DNA of 13,347 nucleotides from Ghiorsea sp. (GTDB lineage Bacteria; Pseudomonadota; Zetaproteobacteria; Mariprofundales; Mariprofundaceae), in contig JAUZQX010000060.1 in the NCBI GenBank assembly GCA_030950765.1, positions 1-13,347 on the forward strand, written 5' to 3'. Positions 8,273 to 13,347 of the stretch are shown piece after piece; positions within the stretch are counted from its first letter, which is position 1, and each line of letters starts with the position of its first letter. A program made the translations under genes and the position numbers. Under the pieces are notes generated by a model. The model did no database searches and had not been told where the DNA came from. It was given only the letters and a program-made list of their open reading frames with translations.

Positions 8273-9826
8273 ATGTTACGTTTGAATCGGGTCAATAATG
8301 AGCAGGTGGATGAAGAGCGTTTGATGTGTTTCTCATTGCCTGTTCTTCGTGCTGCGGTGGTGCTTCCGCTTAAACCCACAGAAGACATGTTAAATCCTGT
8401 TGCTGTGGCTGAAGAATCGGTGAATAAAGCGACTTGGCCGTGGGAATTGCTTGATGACTGTAGGCGTGAATTTGGAGCAGAAGTACAGCCTATACTTGTA
8501 CCTAAAGATGCGATTTTAATGGCTTTAAATCAGGCTTTTGATATGGCAAGTGCATCGGCTGAGCAAATGCTCGAAAACCTTGAAGATGAAGAAGTAGGGC
8601 TTGCCAAAGAGATTGAAGAAATTGGTGACCTTTTAGAGTCTGAAGATGATGCACCAGTGATTCGTTTGGTGAACACTTTATTATCCCAAGCCTTGAAAGA
8701 CCGCGCATCTGATATTCATATTGAACCCTTTGAAAATAGTGTTTTGGTACGTTTTCGTATTGATGGGGTGTTGCACAGCATTGTTTCACCACCCAAACGG
8801 GTGCAAACCGCGATGGCAAGTCGCATTAAAGTGATGGCAGGTTTGGATATTGCCGAAAAACGACATCCACAAGATGGTAGATTCCGTGTTAAAGTTGCAG
8901 GGCGTGAAGTGGATGTACGGGTGTCTGTGTTGCCCACAGCACATGGTGAGCGAGTGGTGATGCGTTTGCTCGATAGAAGCCAAACATTGCTTACCTTAAA
9001 TGATTTGGGCATGAGTAAAACCCAACATGCCATGATGAGTAAAGTGATTAAAGAGCCTCATGGTATTATTTTGGTAACTGGTCCAACAGGCTCGGGTAAA
9101 TCGACAACCTTGTATGCATCTTTGATGCAAGTTGACCGCAAAAACCGCAATGTGATGACCATTGAAGACCCGATTGAGTATCAGTTGGAAGGCGTGGGTC
9201 AAATGCAGGTGCAACCCAAGATTGGGGTGACATTCTCGGCGGGTTTGCGTTCTATTTTGCGCCAAGACCCTGATATTGTAATGATTGGTGAGATTCGTGA
9301 TTTGGAAACGGCAGAAATTGCTATCCAAGCCTCTTTAACGGGGCATATGGTGTTTGCCACGCTGCATACCAATGATGCCTTGTCGGCTATTGTTCGCTTG
9401 CAAGATATGGGTTTAGAGCCTTATTTGGTGGCATCATCCTTGGTCATGGCGCAAGCCCAGCGTTTGGTTCGTAGGTTGTGTGAAAGCTGCAAAAAACCTC
9501 GCGATATTACAGATGGCGAGTGGCAAGCTTTGGATGTTTCGGCTACGGATATGGTTGAAGCAACCGTGGTTTATGATGCCAAGGGTTGTGATGAATGTTT
9601 GAACACAGGATATATTGGGCGTGTGGCGATTTATGAATTGATTCCTATTACACAAGGTCTGCGTAATGCCATTCATGATGGGAAAGGGTTACCCGCTTTG
9701 CGTAGAATTGCTGCTAAAGAAGGTGCGATTTCTTTGCGTCAAGATGGGGCGAGGCATATTGCAGCAGGCATTACCAGCTTTGATGAAGTATTGATGGCAA
9801 CCCGCGCTGATGTGGTGGTTGATTAA
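8273..9826 (+). CDS. gspE: Type II secretion system ATPase GspE
   Basis: Hexameric cytoplasmic ATPase that powers pseudopilus assembly. The 517 residues include an N-terminal domain (about 1-110) that would dock on GspL, an acidic linker (LENLEDEEVGLAKEIEE), and the family hallmark DRASDIHIEP. Next are Walker A GPTGSGKST (270-278), the Asp box (IEDPIEYQ), Walker B DPDIVMIGEIRD (to 343) and the His box around TGHMVFATLHT (to 366). The tetracysteine zinc motif has C403/C406 and C439/C442, typical of GspE/PilB-type ATPases. All catalytic motifs are intact. The start ATG 8273 is 3 nt past the gspD stop with no good Shine-Dalgarno sequence, implying coupled translation. PilB is the main alternative, but the gspC-gspD-gspF neighbours decide for GspE. 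Confidence 0.96.
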   Translation: MLRLNRVNNEQVDEERLMCFSLPVLRAAVVLPLKPTEDMLNPVAVAEESVNKATWPWELLDDCRREFGAEVQPILVPKDAILMALNQAFDMASASAEQMLENLEDEEVGLAKEIEEIGDLLESEDDAPVIRLVNTLLSQALKDRASDIHIEPFENSVLVRFRIDGVLHSIVSPPKRVQTAMASRIKVMAGLDIAEKRHPQDGRFRVKVAGREVDVRVSVLPTAHGERVVMRLLDRSQTLLTLNDLGMSKTQHAMMSKVIKEPHGIILVTGPTGSGKSTTLYASLMQVDRKNRNVMTIEDPIEYQLEGVGQMQVQPKIGVTFSAGLRSILRQDPDIVMIGEIRDLETAEIAIQASLTGHMVFATLHTNDALSAIVRLQDMGLEPYLVASSLVMAQAQRLVRRLCESCKKPRDITDGEWQALDVSATDMVEATVVYDAKGCDECLNTGYIGRVAIYELIPITQGLRNAIHDGKGLPALRRIAAKEGAISLRQDGARHIAAGITSFDEVLMATRADVVVD

Positions 9827-9828
9827 AC

Positions 9829-11034
9829 ATGGCTATCTTTGCCTATGATGCCTTGGATGCTGGGGGTAAGCGTAAAAAAGGGCAAATAGATGCCGATTCA
9901 GAGCGGGCGGCGCGCAAGACTTTACGCAGCCAAGGTTTGATGGTGCGTAAGCTTGAGAGTGTGGAACAAGCGCAAAAACAGGCGGCAAAAGGAAAATCAG
10001 CTGCCAAGCTTAAACCCGCAGAAACAGTTAACTTTTTGCAACAGCTTGCCACCTTGATTGATTCAGGCATGCCGTTGGTCGATTCACTTTCATCCATTGC
10101 TGAAGGTATGGAAAATGCACGCTCTAATAGTGTGATTTCATCCGTACGTCAGCAGGTGTTGGAAGGTAAATCACTGGCAGATGCGCTGAGAACCCACCAT
10201 TTTGATGATGTGATTTGTAATATGGTGGAGGCTGGTGAGGAAACAGGGCAGTTGGATGCGGTGTCCATACGGTTATCGGAACTTCTAGAGCGTAGGCAGG
10301 AGTTAAGCCAAGAACTTTTGTCAGCAACATTATACCCTGTGATTATTTTGGCTTTTGGTGTGGTGGTGATGTTGTTTCTCTTGGCTGTGGTTGTACCACA
10401 AATTGTGACCGTGTTTGAAAGAGCAGGTGGTGACTTGCCTGCGCTGACTGTGTTTGTGATTGCTACATCCGAGTTTATTCGCAACAACGGTCTTATGTTA
10501 ACTCTTTTATTCAGCGCATCCGTGTTTAGCTATATCATGGCAATGAAAAAAGAAGCTATGCGTTATAAACGCGATGAATTATTACTCAAAATACCTGCTT
10601 TATCATCCTTATTATTGAAGACCAACACCTCTCGTTATACGCGCACTTTGGGCATGTTGCTTGAAGGTGGTGTGCCTGCTTTGGCTGCCATGAAAATTGC
10701 GCAACAGTCCATCACGCTTTTACCCATGCGCGAGTCTGTGGCTCAAGCTAGGGACATGTTACGCGAAGGCTCATCGCTGGCTGATGGTTTGAAAACGGGT
10801 AACTACGTGCCTATGTTTGCTTTGCGTATGATTGCGGTGGGTGAACAGTCAGGTACATTAGATAAAATGTTGATTCGAGTGGCGGATAACTACGACAAAG
10901 AATCTTCGCGTAATATAAAACGTCTGCTTACCATCATGGAACCTATGTTGGTGATGGGTATGGCGGTTGGTGTGGGTACATTAGCGATGGCGATTTTGTT
11001 GCCTATTGTAGAAATGAATCAACTTGTGCATTAA
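9829..11034 (+). CDS. gspF: Type II secretion system inner-membrane platform protein GspF
   Basis: Polytopic core of the inner-membrane assembly platform, contacting GspE. The 401 residues match the usual GspF length. The start AIFAYDALDAGGKRKKGQIDADSERAAR is the classic GspF/PilC opening. It has two homologous cytoplasmic domains (about 65-165 and 270-370), each with a conserved stretch of the form FLQQLATLIDSGMPL / YTRTLGMLLEGGVPA and an EAGEETGQLD or AVGEQSGTLD motif. Membrane segments lie near 168-192, 219-238 and 371-395. ATG 9829 follows the gspE stop after 2 nt, with GGTGGT a few bases upstream as a weak ribosome-binding site. A Lys/Ala-rich linker (KQAAKGKSAAKLK) sits around residues 48-60. 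Confidence 0.96.
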   Translation: MAIFAYDALDAGGKRKKGQIDADSERAARKTLRSQGLMVRKLESVEQAQKQAAKGKSAAKLKPAETVNFLQQLATLIDSGMPLVDSLSSIAEGMENARSNSVISSVRQQVLEGKSLADALRTHHFDDVICNMVEAGEETGQLDAVSIRLSELLERRQELSQELLSATLYPVIILAFGVVVMLFLLAVVVPQIVTVFERAGGDLPALTVFVIATSEFIRNNGLMLTLLFSASVFSYIMAMKKEAMRYKRDELLLKIPALSSLLLKTNTSRYTRTLGMLLEGGVPALAAMKIAQQSITLLPMRESVAQARDMLREGSSLADGLKTGNYVPMFALRMIAVGEQSGTLDKMLIRVADNYDKESSRNIKRLLTIMEPMLVMGMAVGVGTLAMAILLPIVEMNQLVH

Positions 11035-11039
11035 GAGGT
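11033..11039 (+). promoter_or_regulatory. Ribosome-binding site of the last gene of the secretion block
   Basis: AAGAGGT overlaps the gspF stop codon (11032-11034) and precedes ATG 11045 by 5 nt. It picks ATG 11045 over the upstream in-frame TTG at 11024. Confidence 0.75.
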
Positions 11040-11044
11040 GTAAG

Positions 11045-11671
11045 ATGTTAAAATATATCGTTGGTGTATTATTGTTGTTCCTGCCATTGTTGGCTCAGGC
11101 TGCACCAGAGCAAGTGTGGCAACAAAGCATGCAGCTTGCACAACAGGGGCAGGATAGAGAAGCCATTGCCTTGCTTGAAGGCGCGATATTACAATCAGGG
11201 CAAGCTACGGTTTGGACGCAGCGTTTTGATATTGCCAAGCGTCTCTTGAAATTGCGCCGTGATGCCAAGATAAATAGTATATATAATACCTTGATGCTGA
11301 ACAATCGCAATCAACATGATATGTTGATGCAAAATTGGTTGCAGACGCATCCCATTCCTGCGGTGGAAGAGTCTATCATGCCCGGTTTGTTGGCAGCGGT
11401 TATCCCTGGCTCAGGTCATGCTTGGTTAGGGCGTTGGGGTGATGCAGGGGTGGCAGCTATGTTGGTGTGGCCGTTATTGATCCTCACATTCTGGGCGGCA
11501 AGGCGTGACATGGGGCCTGTGACTGTATTTTTTGCTTTGATTACAGCGTGGTTATGGTCAGGCACGGTGTTTTCAGCCACATCTTTGGCAGAGCGTGGTG
11601 ATTTTGAACTGTATTATGCATGGTGGCAAGAGGCATGGGTGGCTTCAGGTTTACCTTCAAAACCTTGGTAA
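11045..11671 (+). CDS. Uncharacterised membrane protein with a PGSGHAWLG motif, downstream of gspF
   Basis: A 208-residue protein I cannot name. It has an N-terminal signal peptide or anchor (residues 1-19, ending AQA), then an amphipathic helical stretch (about 20-95) that looks like one or two TPR-type repeats: QQSMQLAQQGQDREAIALLEGAI is a good helix pair. Next is a conserved-looking Gly/Pro segment PGLLAAVIPGSGHAWLGRWGDAG (113-135), then about two hydrophobic segments (135-155 and 163-182) and a Trp-rich C-terminus. The 'PGxGxxxxGxxxxG' pattern recalls small membrane proteins with TM2-like or related hairpins; this is resemblance only. Its ribosome-binding site overlaps the gspF stop, so it belongs to the gspCDEF unit and takes the place where gspG often sits. 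It is not a pseudopilin: no prepilin cleavage site is present. Confidence 0.75.
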   Translation: MLKYIVGVLLLFLPLLAQAAPEQVWQQSMQLAQQGQDREAIALLEGAILQSGQATVWTQRFDIAKRLLKLRRDAKINSIYNTLMLNNRNQHDMLMQNWLQTHPIPAVEESIMPGLLAAVIPGSGHAWLGRWGDAGVAAMLVWPLLILTFWAARRDMGPVTVFFALITAWLWSGTVFSATSLAERGDFELYYAWWQEAWVASGLPSKPW

Positions 11672-11674
11672 AAC

Positions 11675-11703
11675 GATAAAAAAAGCCCCGTAAGAACGGG
11701 GCT
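11675..11703 (-). terminator. Rho-independent terminator of hsp20, minus strand
   Basis: The inverted repeat AGCCCCGT / ACGGGGCT (11684-11691 and 11696-11703) encloses a 4-nt loop. On the minus strand it is followed by a run of T (the A run at 11678-11684 on the plus strand), 34 nt after the hsp20 stop. On the plus strand the stem follows the last secretion gene by 12 nt but lacks a T run, so it may stop that transcript only weakly. Confidence 0.92.
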
Positions 11704-11737
11704 ATAAGCGGAAGTTTATACAATGCTTGCGTAGCAA

Positions 11738-12166
11738 TTATTTGATGGCAATCGCTTTTGGTTTTGCGCTTTCTAATTTTGGCAAACGAATATGTAATAC
11801 GCCATCTTGCATGCTGGCTTCCACTGCATCAGCATGAACATTACGGGGTAAGCTAAAGCTGCGTGTAAAGCGACCGTAAGCACGTTCAATGCGGTGCGCG
11901 TTTTCTTCTTTAACATCTTTTTCGTAACGCCGTTCACCAGCTATACTCAATACACCATCTTTCACTTCAATCGTAATATCTTTTTTATCGATACCTGGAA
12001 GTTCTACATGCATGTTGAGTGCATCTTCAGTTTCGCGAATATCAACCGCAGGCATCCATTGATCAGAGTTGATGTCGGTTGAAGGTGTGACATCGCCGAA
12101 TATGTCACCCAAACGATGTTGTAATACTTCCAAGTCTTGCCAAGGTGTTTTACGCATAAGTGTCAT
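11738..12166 (-). CDS. Small heat-shock protein, Hsp20/alpha-crystallin family
   Basis: ATP-independent holdase chaperone that binds unfolding proteins in the cytoplasm. The 142 residues are the usual length. A short N-terminal arm (PWQDLEVLQHRLGDIF) precedes the alpha-crystallin domain (about residues 37-130), opening with WMPAVDIRETEDALNMHVELPG and containing DGVLSIAGER, the Arg/Phe-rich RIERAYGRFTRSFSLP and the closing MQDGVLHIRLPK. The C-terminal IAI (139-141) is the IxI motif used for oligomer contacts. The ATG is fixed by an AAGGAGGT ribosome-binding site 7 nt upstream. It is transcribed from its own sigma-32-like promoter and ends at its own hairpin. It faces the secretion block convergently, so it is functionally independent. 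Confidence 0.96.
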   Translation of the reverse strand: MTLMRKTPWQDLEVLQHRLGDIFGDVTPSTDINSDQWMPAVDIRETEDALNMHVELPGIDKKDITIEVKDGVLSIAGERRYEKDVKEENAHRIERAYGRFTRSFSLPRNVHADAVEASMQDGVLHIRLPKLESAKPKAIAIK

Positions 12167-12173
12167 TTTTAGT

Positions 12174-12182
12174 ACCTCCTTT
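12174..12182 (-). promoter_or_regulatory. Ribosome-binding site of hsp20
   Basis: On the minus strand AAAGGAGGT, an ideal Shine-Dalgarno sequence, sits 7 nt before the ATG at 12166. It is the strongest such site in the window and fixes the start over the internal Met at residue 4. Confidence 0.9.
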
Positions 12183-12223
12183 TTTCAATGTAAAAAACTA
12201 TTATGCGACCTTCTTGATTAAAA

Positions 12224-12254
12224 TATATGGTCGACTTTTTGTGGATTCAAGGGG
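12224..12254 (-). promoter_or_regulatory. Sigma-32 (RpoH)-type heat-shock promoter of hsp20
   Basis: On the minus strand the -35 element CCCCTTGAA (CTTGAA at 12251-12246) and the -10 element ACCATATA (12231-12224) are separated by 14 nt. The RpoH consensus is CTTGAA, about 13-14 nt, then CCCCATnT. The match is close except for two C positions at the start of the -10. The implied start is near 12217, giving a leader of about 50 nt. Fit with the gene product strengthens the call. Confidence 0.78.
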
Positions 12255-12283
12255 GGGCTTAAACAAAAATAAAAAAAACTATT

Positions 12284-12302
12284 GCAATTGATAATCATTA
12301 TC
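12284..12302 (+). promoter_or_regulatory. Fur box upstream of the porin
   Basis: GCAATTGATAATCATTATC matches 16 of 19 positions of the Fur consensus (GATAATGATAATCATTATC), including an unbroken 13-base core match. It sits 41 nt before the porin start. TTGCAA (12282) with TATCGT (12305), 17 nt apart, could be a weak sigma-70 promoter that the box would cover; this promoter call is tentative. Confidence 0.82.
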
Positions 12303-12315
12303 ACTATCGTTCGCA

Positions 12316-12330
12316 CTTATCAATGATAAG
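12316..12330 (+). repeat. Palindrome CTTATC-AAT-GATAAG before the porin start
   Basis: Perfect 6-bp arms around a 3-nt spacer, 13 nt before the ATG. The right arm overlaps the start of the AAGAGGT ribosome-binding site (12328-12334). GATAAG/CTTATC resembles Fur hexamers, so it may be a second Fur half-operator or a small hairpin affecting translation. Confidence 0.5.
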
Positions 12331-12343
12331 AGGTATAAATACA

Positions 12344-13347
12344 ATGACTAAAACAATAAAAACAACAGCACTTGCAGTGGCTTTATGCAGTGGCGCAAGT
12401 ATAGGACTTGCGCAAGAGGATAAGATTGAGGCTTTACAAGCACAGCTCAATGCTTTGGCAAGTTTTGTAGAGTCACAAAGCGTGCAGCCGACAAAAACAA
12501 GCATCGGTGGCTATGGTGAGCTTCATTATAATAACTATCAAAATGCATCGAATAAAATAGATATGCATCGTTTTGTTCTATTTGTGAACCATGAATTTAG
12601 TGACACGATTCGTTTCTTCTCTGAGCTTGAAATTGAACACGCAATCTCTGGGGCAGGTCAAACAGGCGCAACCGAGCTTGAGCAAGCATTTATTCAGTTT
12701 GAACAAAGCACAGGTAATATCAAAGTGGGTATGTTTTTGCTGCCTGTGGGTATCATCAATGAAACCCATGAGCCAACAACATTTTACGGTACGGAGCGCA
12801 ACCCCATTGATAAATATATCATTCCAACAACTTGGCGAGAAGCAGGTGCCATGTATTCAGGGCATAGCGCAACAGGTTTATCATATGACGTAGCCATTCA
12901 TTCAGGGTTAAATACCACTACATCGATTCGCAGTGGTCGTCAGCAGGTGGGTAATGCTGTCGCGGATACTTTGGCATACACGGCAAGGTTAAAATATGCA
13001 GGTATTCAAGGTTTGGAGTTGAGCACAACGATAAACTATCAAGAAAACTTAGACCAAGTGGCTGGTGGGCTTGGTGCTGCGACATTGGTTGAAGCACATG
13101 CTGTGTATAGCTTGGGTCAGTTTAAGTTGACTGGTTTGTTAGCCAATTGGAGAATTGATAATGGGCAAAATACCCAAGGTCTTTTGCTTGAAACCAGCTA
13201 TAGAATCAATGATCAATTTGGCGTGTTTGTTCGGCAAAACACATGGGATGATACGGGAGCTGGTGATAAGGTTCAGTATGATGCGGGTTTTAATTATTGG
13301 GCGCATGAAGATGTGGTGCTGAAAGTTGATGTGCAACAGCAAAATGC
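12344..13347 (+). CDS. OprO/OprP-like porin (5' part, runs off the window end)
   Basis: Outer-membrane porin, probably a trimer-forming barrel of the phosphate-selective porin O/P superfamily. The frame stays open for 334 codons to the edge. ATG 12344 follows AAGAGGT (12328-12334) by 9 nt. Residues 1-23 are a signal peptide (cut likely after GLA, before QEDK), then a short coiled-coil-like segment (about 26-46), then barrel strands starting IGGYGELHYNNY (about 54). Family-typical stretches are MHRFVLFVNHEFSD, FFSELEIEH, VGMFLLPVGIINETHEP, TTFYGTERNP, IIPTTWREAGAMY. The substrate cannot be told from sequence; phosphate is not proven by family membership. A strong Fur box upstream suggests iron control. 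No C-terminal BAM signal is visible because the end is missing. Confidence 0.87.
   Translation, partial: MTKTIKTTALAVALCSGASIGLAQEDKIEALQAQLNALASFVESQSVQPTKTSIGGYGELHYNNYQNASNKIDMHRFVLFVNHEFSDTIRFFSELEIEHAISGAGQTGATELEQAFIQFEQSTGNIKVGMFLLPVGIINETHEPTTFYGTERNPIDKYIIPTTWREAGAMYSGHSATGLSYDVAIHSGLNTTTSIRSGRQQVGNAVADTLAYTARLKYAGIQGLELSTTINYQENLDQVAGGLGAATLVEAHAVYSLGQFKLTGLLANWRIDNGQNTQGLLLETSYRINDQFGVFVRQNTWDDTGAGDKVQYDAGFNYWAHEDVVLKVDVQQQN

Noticed and set aside
8273..11034. GspE/GspF as a PilB/PilC type IV pilus pair
   Set aside because: They sit directly after a GspC with HR and PDZ domains and a four-ring secretin, which is the T2SS arrangement.
11738..12082. Open frames opposite hsp20 and opposite the gsp genes
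   Set aside because: They lack ribosome-binding sites and family-like composition and lie wholly inside clear genes; they are shadows of the coding strand.
12591..12893. A 100-residue plus-strand frame inside the porin region
   Set aside because: The porin frame from 12344 is longer, has a signal peptide and family motifs, and stays open to the edge; the shorter frame is out of phase.

Overview
The window (about 43% G+C by eye) reads as a chromosomal segment of a Gram-negative proteobacterium. The evidence is an outer-membrane secretin, two predicted outer-membrane barrels, a type II secretion core and an RpoH-type heat-shock promoter. The aldolase at the left edge looks like the class II form common in Calvin-cycle autotrophs, and a strong Fur box lies before the porin at the right edge. 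An autotrophic gamma- or zetaproteobacterium (perhaps an iron or sulfur oxidiser) would fit, but this is inference and no rRNA or marker gene settles it.

Layout. 2-505: 3' half of a class II fructose-bisphosphate aldolase, closed by a strong intrinsic terminator (536-563). 590-11671: an almost gapless block of eight plus-strand genes. It holds a membrane-bound WbpM/CapD-type nucleotide-sugar dehydratase, primosomal helicase PriA, an unrecognised signal-peptide protein that looks like an outer-membrane barrel, type II secretion proteins GspC, GspD, GspE and GspF, and a small membrane protein of unknown function. 11738-12166 (minus): an Hsp20 small heat-shock protein with its own terminator, ideal ribosome-binding site and sigma-32-like promoter. 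12344 to the right edge: an OprO/OprP-like porin cut off by the window end, preceded by a near-consensus Fur box.

How the genes work together. GspC links the inner-membrane platform to the GspD secretin, GspE is the cytoplasmic ATPase and GspF the polytopic platform protein. The pseudopilins (GspG-K), GspL and GspM are not here, so the type II secretion genes are split or the system is reduced. In place of the usual GspG onward there is a predicted signal-peptide/TM protein, and just before GspC is a predicted barrel whose stop codon overlaps the gspC start. These two unknowns are the best candidates for new secretion-associated parts. Stop codons embedded in ribosome-binding sites (gspC to gspD, gspF to the last gene) and gaps of 2-4 nt suggest coupled translation through the secretion genes.

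The 177-nt divergent region between hsp20 and the porin is the richest regulatory stretch: a heat-shock promoter on one strand, and a Fur box plus a second GATAAG palindrome on the other. I saw no tRNA, rRNA, CRISPR array, insertion sequence or phage gene.
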